This document shows positions 55,301 to 64,000 of a DNA stretch of 64,000 bases, in pieces. Made by a program: the position numbers and the translations under genes. The notes under the pieces were generated by a model, which searched no databases, was not told where the DNA came from, and worked only from the letters and a program-made list of their open reading frames with translations. The DNA lies in the NCBI GenBank assembly GCA_025362235.1, contig JANYGZ010000111.1, positions 1 through 64,000 of the forward strand. The letters are read 5' to 3'. The stretch is from Ferruginibacter sp. GTDB taxonomy: Bacteria > Bacteroidota > Bacteroidia > Chitinophagales > Chitinophagaceae. How positions within the stretch are numbered: position 1 is the first letter of the stretch; each line of letters opens with the position of its first letter.

Positions 55301-55745
55301 AGAAAAATTTGTGTTCACCCGTTTTGAACCGGCAGGTATGGTAGATCATCCAAACATAAAGAGCACCACTTCTATTATGGATTTCATTTTCCGTTCGCTG
55401 GCATTTGAATACCTTGGCCGTACAGACTTGGTACATGTACTGGATAAACCGGAAGTTGAAAATCTGGGCAACGATAGTTGGGACATACATTCACCTACCA
55501 TTGGTGAAAGAAAACAGGAGCTTAGTGAAGTAAGGGTAGTGGGCCCGGCTACTTCTTCCCCGGCAGGCAACACACAATCTACCACCGCTAAAGCACAATA
55601 CGCCAGCGGTAACGATGGTACACAAAATTATATGAAGAGTATGCAGAGCGATGCGCCTTCCTGTAACACCTGCGGCCATATCACCATCCGTAGCGGCACC
55701 TGTTACAAATGTTTAAACTGTGGTAACAGCATGGGTTGCAGTTAA
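52365..55745 (+). CDS. nrdJ: Adenosylcobalamin-dependent ribonucleotide reductase (class II)
   Basis: This enzyme reduces ribonucleotides to deoxyribonucleotides using coenzyme B12, giving oxygen-independent dNTP supply. The 1126-aa protein shows [35 protein letters not shown], the catalytic NPCSE (388-392) and the finger-loop region ending in [23 protein letters not shown] basic linker and a C-terminal TSCPD-type domain follow, then a zinc ribbon with CNTCGHI and CYKCLNCG near the end. I start at [11 protein letters not shown] (52365); the longer frame adds 46 residues across the regulatory region. A terminator follows. Confidence 0.95.
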   Translation: MATQKKINEGLAFSRQFTNEAVSPYDMFEYDYRTSIIKNPSGEIVFQMDNVEVPKQWSQIATDILAQKYFRKAGVPQPDGSTGRETTIKQVAHRMAHCWRVWGERYNYFATANDAQIFYDELVYSILNQACVPNSPQWFNTGLHEVYGITGKPQGHFFVDQADSQLKKSTSAYERPQPHACFILSVEDDLVNEGGIMDLWVREARIFKYGSGVGTNYSSIRGDGEKLSGGGTSSGLMSFLKIGDRAAAAIKSGGTTRRAAKMVCLDLDHPEIEDFINWKSGEEDKVAALIAAGYPSDYEGEAYKTVSGQNSNNSVRIPNSFFKALDEDGEWELKGRSNGKVMKRVKARDLWKQINYAAWRCADPGTQYDTTINEWHTCPEGGPIRASNPCSEYMFLDNTACNLASVNLRRFFEESNNSFDVKGFEYTCRLWTVVLEISVLMAQFPSKEVAQLSYDYRTLGLGYANLGSMLMVSGIPYDSEQARAIAGAITAIMTGVAYTASAEMAGFLGAFSKYQENKKHMLRVMRNHRAAAYDAQEAYEGIEIKPQGINAKYCPDYLLTAAIKAWDEAVQSGEKNGYRNAQTTVIAPTGTIGLVMDCDTTGVEPDFALVKFKKLSGGGYFKIINQSVPAALRNLQYSEKELEQIVNYAKGHATLVGAPYINTQTLLAKGFTKEELVKVEAALASAFETGFVFNVYTFGEATLQRLGFTSDNYFDFEWSLLEALGFTDEQIEAANIYVCGTMTVEGAPYLKDEHLAVFDCANKCGQKGKRYINAHGHIRMMAAAQPFLSGAISKTINLPNEATEEEIADCYRMSWELGLKANALYRDGSKLSQPLSNKSDKKKKTTEESNDTSMVENNNSQLSTSNISQIVDMSKLTVDELLDEVSKRMQNSPDTVLKGRLAKIVERKTLPAKRRGFTQKAKINGQALFLRTGEYNDGTVGEIFIDMAKEGATVRSMLNCFAIAISIGLQYGVPLEEFVEKFVFTRFEPAGMVDHPNIKSTTSIMDFIFRSLAFEYLGRTDLVHVLDKPEVENLGNDSWDIHSPTIGERKQELSEVRVVGPATSSPAGNTQSTTAKAQYASGNDGTQNYMKSMQSDAPSCNTCGHITIRSGTCYKCLNCGNSMGCS

Positions 55746-55882
55746 TACCAAATGGATTAATAAATTAGTCCAGTATTATCTGGTATAATGCCGATGTGAT
55801 AGCTGTTTAGGACAATGCAATTGGACTATTACAGATATCCAATCGGGTATAAAGAGAATCGTTTCAGGATTACATACATTAC

Positions 55883-55910
55883 AACGCCACTTAATTGAGT
55901 GGCGTTTGTG
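55883..55910 (+). terminator. Terminator of nrdJ
   Basis: A perfect 9-bp stem (AACGCCACT/AGTGGCGTT) with a 6-nt loop, followed by a T-rich tail, lies 137 bp after the nrdJ stop. Confidence 0.75.
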
Positions 55911-55916
55911 TTTATT

Positions 55917-55965
55917 CTTTGTGAACCTTGTATCCTTATTTTCTTTGTGTGAAATATAACTTTTA
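55917..55965. repeat. Dispersed CTTTGTGAACCTTGTATCC repeat
   Basis: This tract resembles 34603-34660 closely (CTTTGTGAAC, TTGTATCCTTA, CTTTGTGTGAAAT in the same order). Apart from it and the nrdJ terminator, the 308-bp gap before lpxD shows nothing else. Confidence 0.5.
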
Positions 55966-56053
55966 TAACAGTATCGTATTAAAAAAGGCTACACAAGTTC
56001 AGCTGTAAGTCTCAGACCTATTTATCGGGCATTTAAACAAATACCCAGTAATA

Positions 56054-57091
56054 CTACCCCTCCTCAACCTCCGTTTGTTTCTGTAGTTTTTCTAATTTAT
56101 CCACCCTTTGCACTAAGGCATCCAGGTTACGGAAATGGATATACGCTTTTCTGTATTTGTTGGCATCAAATGCCGGAGAACCCATAAACACTTCACCTTT
56201 TTTAGTGATGCTTTTTGAAATGCCGGATTGTGCGGTGACGATGGTATTATCTGCAATATTTAAATGACCTACTATACCTACCTGCCCGCTGAACATACAG
56301 TTTTTGCCAACCTTGGTTGAGCCTGCTACAACGCCATGTGCGGCAAAATAAGTATTCTCGCCAATTTCAACATTGTGGGCAATATGAATAAGGTTATCAA
56401 ATTTTACGCCCTTGCGTAAAATGGTAGAACCCAGCGTGGCCCGGTCAATGGCACAGTTGGCACCAATTTCTACATCATCTTCAATTATAACATTGCCAAT
56501 TTGCGGTACTTTTTTATTATCAGCTTCAGGGTTAAACCTAAAACCATCGCTGCCAATTACTGTACCCGAATGGATGATGCAGTTTTTACCAATTTGTGTT
56601 TCAGAGTAAATTTTTACACCGGCAAATAGGGTGGTGTTATCGCCAATTACTGCATTGTCGCCAATGTACACCTGTGGATATATTTTTACATTGTTGCCGA
56701 TGGCGGCATTTTCACCTACAAAGGCAAATTCACCGGCATAAATATCGTTGCCCACCGTGGCGCTCCCTGCAATAAAAGATAATTTGGAAATGCCTTTTTT
56801 ATTAAGCTTTACTGCATTGTACATTTCCAGTAATGTGGCAAAAGCATTCTCTGCACTCTCTACCCTTATCAATGTTGCAGTAACCGGTGCTGTTAAAGCA
56901 AAGCTGTTGTTAATAATCACAATGGATGCTTGTGTGCTGTACAAATACTGCGTATAAGCCGGGTTATTAAGAAAAGATATCGACCCCGGAACACCCTCTT
57001 CAATTTTTGATAATTTAGTTACGGTAACATCGGCGTTCCCTTCTATCTGGCCATTGAGCAGGCCAGCTATTTGTGTGGCAGTAAATTGCAT
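56054..57091 (-). CDS. lpxD: UDP-3-O-acylglucosamine N-acyltransferase (LpxD)
   Basis: LpxD adds the second 3-hydroxyacyl chain to the lipid A precursor in the cytoplasm, using acyl-ACP. The 345-aa protein has a uridine-binding N-terminal domain ([20 protein letters not shown]) and a left-handed beta-helix of hexapeptide repeats from about residue 100. The catalytic His lies in [17 protein letters not shown]-terminal helix ([15 protein letters not shown]) ends it. It lies with a desaturase and an LpxL-like gene on the same strand, an envelope-lipid group. Confidence 0.96.
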   Translation of the reverse strand: MQFTATQIAGLLNGQIEGNADVTVTKLSKIEEGVPGSISFLNNPAYTQYLYSTQASIVIINNSFALTAPVTATLIRVESAENAFATLLEMYNAVKLNKKGISKLSFIAGSATVGNDIYAGEFAFVGENAAIGNNVKIYPQVYIGDNAVIGDNTTLFAGVKIYSETQIGKNCIIHSGTVIGSDGFRFNPEADNKKVPQIGNVIIEDDVEIGANCAIDRATLGSTILRKGVKFDNLIHIAHNVEIGENTYFAAHGVVAGSTKVGKNCMFSGQVGIVGHLNIADNTIVTAQSGISKSITKKGEVFMGSPAFDANKYRKAYIHFRNLDALVQRVDKLEKLQKQTEVEEG

Positions 57092-57200
57092 GGGTAATAT
57101 TTTTGTTTGGTTGTAATTAAAAATTTATTGTTGATAGGGTTAGCTGCCTTAAAAGAGAAAATGATTATTATGAAGATAGGTTAAAGGATTTAAACAGGGT

Positions 57201-57336
57201 AATTTATGAAAGGTCTTTTACGCCAATTTTTTTTTGCCGTTAAGTAGTTGCGGCGTTCTTATTTACATTTTAGGTTATAGCTAAACGTATTGACGCCTTA
57301 ACGGCAAAAATTTACCTATTTAAAAAGCATCAGTAA
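57201..57336 (-). repeat. Inverted-repeat element with duplicated 3' end of the desaturase gene
   Basis: 57201-57226 repeats 57335-57360 (24 of 26 bases) and would encode IGVKDLS-stop, a second copy of the desaturase's final IGVKDIS-stop. Between the copies, TTTTTGCCGTTAAG (57231-57244) and CTTAACGGCAAAAA (57297-57310) form a perfect 14-bp inverted repeat around 52 bp. The pattern suggests insertion or duplication at the gene's 3' end. Confidence 0.55.
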
Positions 57337-57337
57337 T

Positions 57338-58315
57338 TTATGAAATGTCTTTTACTCCAATCATCTGGTTACTTTCCTGGTCCCACACTTTCAATTTAAA
57401 ACAGGCACTTATTGATTTTAATGAGAGGGTAGTTGTTTTGCAGTTTTGCAATTCAGCAAAATGTTTCATTACTTCCGGCAAGCGGTAAAAAGGAATTTTT
57501 GAATTAAGATGATGAATATGGTGATACCCGATATTACCGGTAAACCATGCCATAACCGGATTCATCTTCATATAACTGGACGATTCCAATGCAGCCTTTT
57601 CGTACACCCAGTTTTTATTTTCATAAAATTCTACACCAGGAAAATTGTGCTGCGCATAAAACAAATAAGCGCCCATGCCAAAGGCAATTAAAAAAGGTAA
57701 AAAAAACATAAAAAACCAGGCCTGCCAGCCAAGGAATATAAACAACAATACAGCAAATGTAAAATGCAGTATCAACGCTATCAGGCTATCATAATGTTTG
57801 CGGGGGTTGCTGAAAAAAGAACGCAGGCACATACCAACAATGAACATAGAAAAATAACCTAGTGCAATGGTAACGGGATGACGGACAGCGAGGTAAAACT
57901 TTTTTTGAAAAGAAGACATATCCAAATATTTTTTTGTTGTAACAATTGGATATGAGCCAATACTCGCACTGAATAATTTTGAATTGTGGTTGTGGTGATG
58001 ATCGTGCGACCTTTTCCAGATACTGGTGGGTGAAAGCATGTACATACCAAAAACTGTCATGATAAATTCAGCAACAGGGGAATGGGTTAAGATAGTATGG
58101 TGCTGATGATCGTGATAAATAATGAACATGCGTATGAGCAATAACCCTGAAATTAAACTGCACAACAATTTAAGCGCTATAAGGGGTGCAAGTAAAGTTC
58201 CGGTAAGTGCCAGTATTAGTAAAACGAGCGTGGAAATTGTATGAAACCAACTTATGGATCTTACTTCTTTTGCAAATGGCTTTGTAGCTAATATCAGGTT
58301 TTTACCAATAAGCAT
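57338..58315 (-). CDS. Fatty acid desaturase family protein
   Basis: A 325-aa integral membrane di-iron enzyme that would introduce a double bond or hydroxyl into a lipid acyl chain. The three histidine boxes are HDHQHH (about residue 68), HDHHHNH (about 104) and HHIHH (about 269). Hydrophobic segments flank them as in the family. Position between lpxD and an LpxL-like acyltransferase suggests membrane-lipid modification. The exact substrate (acyl lipid or carotenoid) cannot be decided; the carotenoid hydroxylase group is an alternative. Confidence 0.88.
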   Translation of the reverse strand: MLIGKNLILATKPFAKEVRSISWFHTISTLVLLILALTGTLLAPLIALKLLCSLISGLLLIRMFIIYHDHQHHTILTHSPVAEFIMTVFGMYMLSPTSIWKRSHDHHHNHNSKLFSASIGSYPIVTTKKYLDMSSFQKKFYLAVRHPVTIALGYFSMFIVGMCLRSFFSNPRKHYDSLIALILHFTFAVLLFIFLGWQAWFFMFFLPFLIAFGMGAYLFYAQHNFPGVEFYENKNWVYEKAALESSSYMKMNPVMAWFTGNIGYHHIHHLNSKIPFYRLPEVMKHFAELQNCKTTTLSLKSISACFKLKVWDQESNQMIGVKDIS

Positions 58316-58358
58316 TCTTTAAATATTAGATGGCAAAGGTACTTAATTAGAAGACTAA

Positions 58359-59237
58359 TTAAATGTTAACACGTTTATGTTTCCATCTTTTATGTGTCCA
58401 TAGCCATGTTTCTGGTTGTGCAAGGATATCGGATTCCAGTTTTCGGGTATGTAGTTCTGTTATGTTACCCTCGCCACCGGCATAAGGCGGGGCCAGTAAT
58501 GTTTCTGCCAGTAAAGTATAATAACCTCTTTTTAATCTTTTTAAAGATATATATACAATGGGGTAATTAATCATTTTTGCAATTTTTTCTGTACCTGTAA
58601 AAACAGCGGTATCCTGGTTAAGAAAATTCATCCAATATGCTTTTTCCGGGTTGGGCGATTGATCTGCAATAAAAGCAATGGCATTTAATTCGTTTTTATT
58701 TTTTATTATCTGGCGAAAAGTATCTTTCATCGGTATCAGCTTCGATCCAAACCTTCTCCGCATTTTGTAAATAAGCCCGTCAAAATATTTATTTGCCAGG
58801 GGATGATAGATAACATATAACTGATGTTTGCAACAAATGCCAAAAGTATTACCTGCCCACTCCCAATTGCCTTTATGCCCCATTACTATTATTAAACTTT
58901 TGTTTTCGGCAGCAAATCCACTAAATATTTTTTCGGCAGCAGGGTCAAGGCTGCAATGCTTTAACATAGTATCGCGGCTAATGGTAAGGGTTTTAAAAGT
59001 TTCCAGCAAAAGATCACAGAAATACCTATAAAATTTTTTTTGAAGGATGATTATTCCTGCTGGTGTTTTTTCTGGAAAGGCATTTGTTAAATTCTCATTT
59101 ATTACTTCTTTGCGGTAACCAACAACATGATACAATACAAGGTAAAGCCCATCCGACAGCAGGTACAGTAAAGGAAATGGCAATAACGATAAAAGGTATA
59201 TAAAAGGGAGTGTTATATAATAGATAATTGCTGACAA
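58359..59237 (-). CDS. LpxL/HtrB-like lipid A acyltransferase
   Basis: A 292-aa inner-membrane acyltransferase of the lysophospholipid/lipid A late-acyltransferase family. After an N-terminal membrane anchor, the HX4E catalytic motif is GHKGNWEW, followed by YVIYHPLANKYFDGLI and FIADQSPNP, typical of LpxL/LpxM. It would add a secondary acyl chain to lipid A. It starts the minus-strand lipid group, 43 bp upstream of the desaturase gene. Confidence 0.92.
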   Translation of the reverse strand: MSAIIYYITLPFIYLLSLLPFPLLYLLSDGLYLVLYHVVGYRKEVINENLTNAFPEKTPAGIIILQKKFYRYFCDLLLETFKTLTISRDTMLKHCSLDPAAEKIFSGFAAENKSLIIVMGHKGNWEWAGNTFGICCKHQLYVIYHPLANKYFDGLIYKMRRRFGSKLIPMKDTFRQIIKNKNELNAIAFIADQSPNPEKAYWMNFLNQDTAVFTGTEKIAKMINYPIVYISLKRLKRGYYTLLAETLLAPPYAGGEGNITELHTRKLESDILAQPETWLWTHKRWKHKRVNI

Positions 59238-59390
59238 GTGAAAATTATTTAGTGTTTAAAAACGAATATAAAATATTATTGCTGATTAATTTTCCTTCTG
59301 TTCAAAAGAAGGTATTGTAAATCTGGTAGCCATCGGATTTACAATACGCTCAAAAATATGCCGTTATTGTTTTTATGATACCTTTACAAC

Positions 59391-59867
59391 ATGACTTCAC
59401 AGTTTTTTACTTATAATAAAGGAAAAGTAATGCAGGCCTTGCGTTATCATTTTATAACAAGGCGTGAAATTAAGACAATGATGATTGTGGTAAATTTATT
59501 TGCAATTATTTCAGCAGTATTGTTCTTTTCCAAAAAAATATCTCCTGTTGCTTTTTTATTGAGTTCTTTTTTATGGTTTGCATTAATGATTGCCTTTTGG
59601 TATATTTTGCCAATGGTAATTTATAAAAAATCGGATACTTTTAAGGATAGGTTTAAAGCAACATTAGGCAATGACAATTTTATAATTGAAAATGACAGGG
59701 GAAGCCGTCAATGGTCGTGGAACGAGTTTGTTTCTACTATGGAAAGCCCTCATTTTTTTCATTTGTATTTTGATACCCGTTCTTTTTTTATAGTACCTAA
59801 AGATGCTTTTACGGGAGATGACGTAAATGCAGCAAGAAAGATATTAACGGCGAAAATCCACAAATAA
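59391..59867 (+). CDS. YcxB-like membrane protein
   Basis: A 158-aa protein with two adjacent membrane helices (IVVNLFAIISAVLFF and AFLLSSFLWFALMIAFWYIL) and a soluble C-terminal domain of YcxB type (FKATLGNDNFIIENDRGSRQ, then W-SWNEFVSTMESPHFFHLY, FFIVPKDAF). The domain's function is unknown. A TACCTTTA sequence ~12 bp upstream is a near match to the -7 box. Its stop directly abuts the stop of the convergent GNAT gene. Confidence 0.78.
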   Translation: MTSQFFTYNKGKVMQALRYHFITRREIKTMMIVVNLFAIISAVLFFSKKISPVAFLLSSFLWFALMIAFWYILPMVIYKKSDTFKDRFKATLGNDNFIIENDRGSRQWSWNEFVSTMESPHFFHLYFDTRSFFIVPKDAFTGDDVNAARKILTAKIHK

Positions 59868-60299
59868 TCAACGGAGTTTTTTTTCCATAATATGGTGTTT
59901 GGTTTTTACTTCTTCAAACTGCCCTCCTTTTATTGCATAACCAAATTTTTCATAAAATCCTATAGCCGTATCCCGGGCATGCATAGTAAGAATTTTATAG
60001 CCTTTATCACGGGCAACAGTTTCTGCAAAACTTATAATAGATTCCCCAATACCCCTTCCCTGTAAATTTTTTTGTACTGCCATTTGGCGCAGCCTTATAC
60101 TATTAATATCAATTTTGGTTAAAATGCAACAGCCCAGCATCTTGTCTTCATCAAATGAAGCAATTAAAATATCATTCCTTTCATTATCCAATTCTTCTTT
60201 TGTAAACGTTAGGCCCAATGGTTTACGCAGAATTTGCATTCTAAGCTCAACCATATGCCGATACTCTTTGCTGCCGTGATCTATTTGTTTTAAGCCCAT
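59868..60299 (-). CDS. GNAT-family N-acetyltransferase
   Basis: A 143-aa acetyl-CoA-dependent acetyltransferase. The CoA-binding motif A is RQMAVQKNLQGRGIGESIIS (R/Q-x-x-G-x-G/A as QGRGIG), followed by the motif B stretch GYKILTMHARDTAIGFYEKFGYAI, ending in HHIMEKKLR. The layout matches the ElaA/YjcF-like GNAT group. The substrate is unknown. It ends exactly where the YcxB-like gene ends. Confidence 0.9.
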   Translation of the reverse strand: MGLKQIDHGSKEYRHMVELRMQILRKPLGLTFTKEELDNERNDILIASFDEDKMLGCCILTKIDINSIRLRQMAVQKNLQGRGIGESIISFAETVARDKGYKILTMHARDTAIGFYEKFGYAIKGGQFEEVKTKHHIMEKKLR

Positions 60300-60538
60300 A
60301 AATATTGTTTTTTTTGGTTCCTTATTTTTTGCACGGGGTAGCGAGGTGATACAATATACAATTTTTTTTATTCGTGGTTAATTAAACAGCAGGGTTGTTA
60401 TGGGTTTTGAACCATTATTAATAAGTTGTATTGCACATTAAAGATTTATTTGTTCGTTTCAACTATCAGCGGCAATTTTGTCTTATTCTAAACTTCAGGC
60501 GGTTCAACAAAGGGCTATTATGCCTTAATTTATATTTC

Positions 60539-60568
60539 TTTGTATTTATTACAAAAAGTATATTTTTG
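60539..60568 (+). promoter_or_regulatory. Promoter of acpP-fabF
   Basis: TTTG (60539-60542), 18 nt and TATTTTTG (60561-60568) match the Bacteroidota consensus. Transcription should start near 60575, 20 nt before the acpP ATG. Confidence 0.65.
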
Positions 60569-60594
60569 CTGCTGATTAACTAAATAATACTACC

Positions 60595-60831
60595 ATGTCA
60601 GACATTGCAACAAGAGTAAAGAAAATAATTGTTGACAAATTAGGTGTTGATGAAGCCGAGGTTACCCCAGAAGCTTCTTTCACAAATGATTTAGGTGCCG
60701 ATAGCCTGGACACCGTTGAACTAATTATGGAATTTGAAAAAGAATTTAATATTTCAATTCCTGACGAACAGGCCGAAACCATTACAACCGTAGGGCAGGC
60801 TGTAACTTACCTGGAAGAACACGCCAAGTAA
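60595..60831 (+). CDS. acpP: Acyl carrier protein
   Basis: ACP carries growing acyl chains on phosphopantetheine during fatty acid synthesis. The 78-aa acidic helical protein has the attachment site Ser37 in [16 protein letters not shown]. fabF follows 36 bp later, and rnc lies next in line, the usual Bacteroidota order. ACP also supplies acyl groups to LpxD and LpxL-like enzymes encoded nearby. Confidence 0.98.
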   Translation: MSDIATRVKKIIVDKLGVDEAEVTPEASFTNDLGADSLDTVELIMEFEKEFNISIPDEQAETITTVGQAVTYLEEHAK

Positions 60832-60867
60832 TTATTATCTCTTTTTAAATCATTGCAGGCAAATTTT

Positions 60868-62121
60868 ATGAACTTTAAGAGAGTAGTTGTAACCGGACTG
60901 GGCGCCATCACTCCGCTTGGTAAATCTGTTGCTGAATATTGGCAAGGGTTGGCTGATGGAGTAAATGGCTGTGATTTAATTAAACAGTTTGATGCTACTA
61001 AATTTAAGACAAGGTTTGCCTGCGAGGTTAAAGATTTTGATGCTACTGTTTACCTGGATAGAAAGGAAGCCCGCAAAATTGACCGTTTCTCTCAGTTTGC
61101 ATTAATTGCGAGCGATGAAGCAGTGAAAGATGCCGGCATCAGCAAAGATAATGTTGATGTAGACAGGGTGGGCGTAATATTCGGTAGCGGTATTGGAGGG
61201 TTAATAACCTTCCAGGAAGAAGTAATTAATTTTGCCTCCGGCGATGGCACCCCTCGTTTTAATCCCTTCTTTATTCCCAAAATGATATTGGATATTGCCC
61301 CTGGGCATATCTCTATTAAACATGGTTTTCGAGGGCCAAATTATGCTGTAGTAAGTGCCTGTGCATCTGCTACCAATGCTATTATTGATGCGTATGATAC
61401 CATTCGTTTAAATAAAGCAGATATAATAATTACGGGTGGCAGCGAAGCGGTGGTAAGTGCAGCAGGTGTAGGCGGTTTTAATGCAATGAAGGCGCTAAGC
61501 GAAAGAAACGATGATTATAAATCTGCCTGCAGGCCATTCGATAAGGATCGTGATGGTTTTGTGATGGGAGAAGGCGCTGGTGTTTTAATCGTTGAAAGCC
61601 TGGAACATGCGTTGGCAAGAGGAGCGAAAATTTATTGCGAAATTGCCGGTGGTGGCGCCAGTGCTGATGCATATCATATTACTGCCCCACATCCAGAGGG
61701 CCTTGGTGCACAAAATGTAATGCGTTGTGCCTTAAAAGATGCAGGAATGGATACTGCTGATATTGATTATATAAATGTACATGGTACCTCAACTCCCTTG
61801 GGTGATATAGCAGAAACCAAAGCTATCTTAAATGTTTTTGGCGATCATGCTTACGATCTTAATATCAGTTCAACAAAAAGTATGACCGGGCATTGTCTTG
61901 GGGCTGCCGGGGCTTTGGAAGCATTAGCTTGCATAATGGCAGTTACAAAAGATATTATCCCCCCAACTATTAACCATTTCATTGATGATCCTCAACTGGA
62001 TCCAAAATTAAATTTCACGTTTAATAAAGCACAACACCGCACAGTAAATGCTGCCCTAAGTAATACCTTTGGTTTTGGTGGCCACAATGCTTCTGTTATT
62101 GTGAAAAAATATGTAGCTTAA
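60868..62121 (+). CDS. fabF: Beta-ketoacyl-ACP synthase II
   Basis: FabF condenses malonyl-ACP with acyl-ACP in fatty acid elongation. The catalytic triad is Cys165 (VVSACASATNA), His305 (VHGTSTPLGD) and His342 (SMTGHCLGAAGALE). The C-terminal NTFGFGGHNASVIVKKY is typical. I start at ATG 60868 (MNFKRVVVTGLGAITPLG), giving 417 aa; the frame extends to a TTG five codons upstream. Co-transcribed with acpP. Confidence 0.98.
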   Translation: MNFKRVVVTGLGAITPLGKSVAEYWQGLADGVNGCDLIKQFDATKFKTRFACEVKDFDATVYLDRKEARKIDRFSQFALIASDEAVKDAGISKDNVDVDRVGVIFGSGIGGLITFQEEVINFASGDGTPRFNPFFIPKMILDIAPGHISIKHGFRGPNYAVVSACASATNAIIDAYDTIRLNKADIIITGGSEAVVSAAGVGGFNAMKALSERNDDYKSACRPFDKDRDGFVMGEGAGVLIVESLEHALARGAKIYCEIAGGGASADAYHITAPHPEGLGAQNVMRCALKDAGMDTADIDYINVHGTSTPLGDIAETKAILNVFGDHAYDLNISSTKSMTGHCLGAAGALEALACIMAVTKDIIPPTINHFIDDPQLDPKLNFTFNKAQHRTVNAALSNTFGFGGHNASVIVKKYVA

Positions 62122-62458
62122 TTTCTTCTTTGTCAGGAACCTAAGAGGTACATTTTCGTAAATTCATATATTTATTTTTACAGCTATCATTTTTACAGCT
62201 ATCCAATTCTACCATTTATTTTTTTGTACAAAATATCAATTAGGCTATTTTTTAAAAGTATAGTATCCTGTTTAATAATTATTAATTAATATAGATCACC
62301 GGTTTTTGTTTTTCCTGTGCCTCAAAATAGACTAGCCGGCAATAAAATTTCAAAGCCAAATAGAAACAGTTATTTATTAAAACGGCCGGTGAGATTGTTT
62401 TTATATTTTTTCATTGCCGCAAATAATATTAATTTCGATTTAACTTATTTTAAATAAA
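62122..62458. other. 337-bp gap between fabF and rnc with a short tandem repeat
   Basis: TTTTTACAGCTATC occurs twice in tandem with a 15-bp period (62175-62188 and 62190-62203). CACCGG and CCGGTG segments near 62299 and 62390 could pair over a distance. No gene, consensus promoter or terminator is clear. rnc may therefore be read from the acpP promoter or from an unrecognised start in this gap. Confidence 0.4.
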
Positions 62459-63169
62459 TTGGACTTCTTCAAAAATATCTTTACTGGTAATATCAAAAGG
62501 AAAGAGTTTAAAAAACAACTCAACAACGTACTTGGCTTTACCCCCGGCAATTTAGATTTATACAAAACAGCATTAAGCCATCGTTCTGTAAGAGAAGGGG
62601 CAGATGAAAATAATGAACGGCTTGAATTTTTGGGTGATGCGGTGCTAAGCTCTATTGTAGCGCATTATCTTTTTATGAAATACCCATACAAAGGAGAAGG
62701 ATTTTTAACTGAAATGCGGAGCAAGATGGTGAACCGGCAACAGTTGAATGATATTGGGATAAAAATGGGGCTTAAAAAAATTACTATTTACAACAAGTTT
62801 GACAGCTCATTAAAAATATCCCAGATATTTGGTAATACGCTGGAAGCTTTGATAGGTGCGGTTTACTTGGATAGGGGCTACGACAAAACCCAAACCTGGG
62901 TTGAAAAATACATTATATCTACCCACATGTTTATTGATGATCTTGAAGGTATTGAAATTAACATAAAAAATAAATTGTACGGCTGGGCAAATAAAAATGG
63001 CAAATCGCTTGAGTTTGCAACACTAGATGAGAAATTTGAAAATGGCCGCCGCCTGTTTACCATTGGCGCCACTGTTGACGGGGAACTGGTAGCACAGGCA
63101 AAAGGCTATAATAAAAAAGATGCCAGCCAGATAGCAGCACAATTAGCAGTAGATAAACTCGGATTGTAA
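62459..63169 (+). CDS. rnc: Ribonuclease III
   Basis: RNase III cleaves double-stranded RNA in rRNA and mRNA processing. The signature NERLEFLGDAVLSSIVAHYLF carries the catalytic acidic residues, with the second set in FGNTLEALIGAVYLDRGY. A C-terminal dsRNA-binding domain ends AKGYNKKDASQIAAQLAV. Length 236 aa. The start is TTG at 62459: a TAA lies in frame at 62441-62443, and no ATG occurs before the catalytic signature. gpsA follows after 52 bp. Confidence 0.95.
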   Translation: MDFFKNIFTGNIKRKEFKKQLNNVLGFTPGNLDLYKTALSHRSVREGADENNERLEFLGDAVLSSIVAHYLFMKYPYKGEGFLTEMRSKMVNRQQLNDIGIKMGLKKITIYNKFDSSLKISQIFGNTLEALIGAVYLDRGYDKTQTWVEKYIISTHMFIDDLEGIEINIKNKLYGWANKNGKSLEFATLDEKFENGRRLFTIGATVDGELVAQAKGYNKKDASQIAAQLAVDKLGL

Positions 63170-63221
63170 ATGGCATTTGGTATTTTACAAAAATTTGCAC
63201 CGTTAATTTTGAAATAACATT

Positions 63222-64000
63222 ATGAATTTTGGCATATTAGGCAGCGGAAGCTGGGGAACTGCATTGGCAAAAATTTTAACTGATAACGGCCAAACAATTT
63301 ATTGGTTAAACCGCAGCGAAAATGTGATTCAGCAAATAATGTTGCGCCGCCATAATCCCCACTACCTTAGTGGCGCCTATTTTGACACCAAACAATTACA
63401 GTTAACTACGGATGCTTCTGAAGTAATAAAAAATTCAGATTGCATCATCATTGCCATTCCATCTGTGTATGTAGAAACTACATTGAAAGTATTGGATAGA
63501 AATATTTTTGCCGGTAAAAAAATTATCAGTGCCGTAAAGGGTATTTTGCCCGATCAGACTTTATTATTAAATGATTATTTAAAAAATAAATTTGATGTTG
63601 AATTAGAAAACTATTTTACGTTACTGGGCCCGTGCCATGCTGAAGAAGTGGCTGCAGAAAAATTATCCTATCTCACCTTTTCTGGAATTGATGAATTAAC
63701 AACAACCCACATTGCCAAATATTTTAAAACCGATTATCTTAATACTATTGAAAATACAGATATTTATGGGGTACAGTATGCCGCAGTTTTAAAAAATATT
63801 TATGCTGTGGGCGCAGGTATGGCACATGGATTAGATTATGGAGATAATTTTTTAAGTGTGCTAATAGCCAATAGTGCTGATGAAATGGCCGGATTTTTAA
63901 AAATGGCGGGCATAAAAAATGTAGAGGTAGGGCATACAGTAAAACGTGAAAATAACTACGCAGCATCTGTATACTTAGGCGATTTGTTGGTTACCTGTTA
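63222..64000 (+). CDS. gpsA: Glycerol-3-phosphate dehydrogenase [NAD(P)+], partial (3' end cut by window)
   Basis: GpsA makes sn-glycerol-3-phosphate for phospholipids from dihydroxyacetone phosphate. The frame starts MNFGILGSGSWGTALAKIL (dinucleotide-binding GxGxWG), then LNRSENVIQQIMLRRHNPHY, CIIIAIPSVYVE, AVKGILPD and LLGPCHAEEVA. The catalytic Lys is in YAAVLKNIYAVGAGM. 259 codons are visible and open to the window edge; about 70-80 residues are missing. It fits with the fatty acid and lipid genes upstream. Confidence 0.95.
   Translation, partial: MNFGILGSGSWGTALAKILTDNGQTIYWLNRSENVIQQIMLRRHNPHYLSGAYFDTKQLQLTTDASEVIKNSDCIIIAIPSVYVETTLKVLDRNIFAGKKIISAVKGILPDQTLLLNDYLKNKFDVELENYFTLLGPCHAEEVAAEKLSYLTFSGIDELTTTHIAKYFKTDYLNTIENTDIYGVQYAAVLKNIYAVGAGMAHGLDYGDNFLSVLIANSADEMAGFLKMAGIKNVEVGHTVKRENNYAASVYLGDLLVTC

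Overview
The window is chromosomal DNA from a member of the Bacteroidota, most likely the order Chitinophagales (Chitinophagaceae-like). The evidence is low-GC coding DNA, two proteins with type IX secretion (T9SS) sorting domains (type A at 28963-34272, type B at 23241-25223), DUF3078 and other Bacteroidota-type outer-membrane proteins, the acpP-fabF-rnc cluster, an IleRS with the long GIHH-type signature, and many promoters of the Bacteroidota form TTTG/TTG, about 16-21 nt, TAnnTTTG instead of sigma70 hexamers. No rRNA, tRNA, CRISPR array or phage module was found. Assignment below phylum is inference.

Layout. 1-10.2 kb: an EamA exporter, mscL, a DUF3078 protein, scpA (TTG start), a pirin whose true start appears to be a rare ATT, then on the minus strand ileS and a zinc-less DksA-like protein with a Lys/Ala/Pro tail, and an AraC-type regulator. 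10.5-13.1 kb: gyrB and small proteins. 13.3-20.1 kb: a minus-strand cluster (MFS sugar-porter, SDR, CaiB/BaiF CoA-transferase, enoyl-CoA hydratase, and a solute-binding protein without a signal peptide), interrupted by a structured palindromic repeat and by a three-gene GIY-YIG mini-operon with its own promoter. 20.5-36.1 kb: an outer-membrane protein, a non-canonical Nramp transporter flanked by an intact and a degraded copy of a T9SS C-terminus, mfd, a 1769-aa subtilisin-like protease, a ferredoxin-reductase-like protein and a lipoprotein.

36.4-47.7 kb: a respiratory complex I operon in the order nuoA-B-C-D-H-I-J-K-L-M-N. nuoE, nuoF and nuoG are absent between nuoD and nuoH. Four direct copies of a roughly 175-bp element with GC-rich inverted ends sit directly after the stop codons of nuoA (two in tandem), nuoD and nuoH. 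Each full copy ends in the same 23-codon open frame. That frame supplies the start codon and N-terminus of NuoB and NuoI, and a stop-start overlapping leader peptide for nuoH. This is the most unusual feature of the window.

47.7-64 kb: an outer-membrane barrel, glyS, a nucleotidyltransferase/small-partner pair, a MazG-like pyrophosphohydrolase, a GxxExxY (PD-(D/E)XK-like) gene enclosed by perfect 32-bp inverted repeats, dtd, an adenosylcobalamin-dependent ribonucleotide reductase preceded by two DnaA-box-like sites, an envelope-lipid group (lpxD, fatty acid desaturase, LpxL-like acyltransferase), a YcxB-like protein, a GNAT acetyltransferase, then acpP-fabF-rnc and a gpsA that runs off the end.
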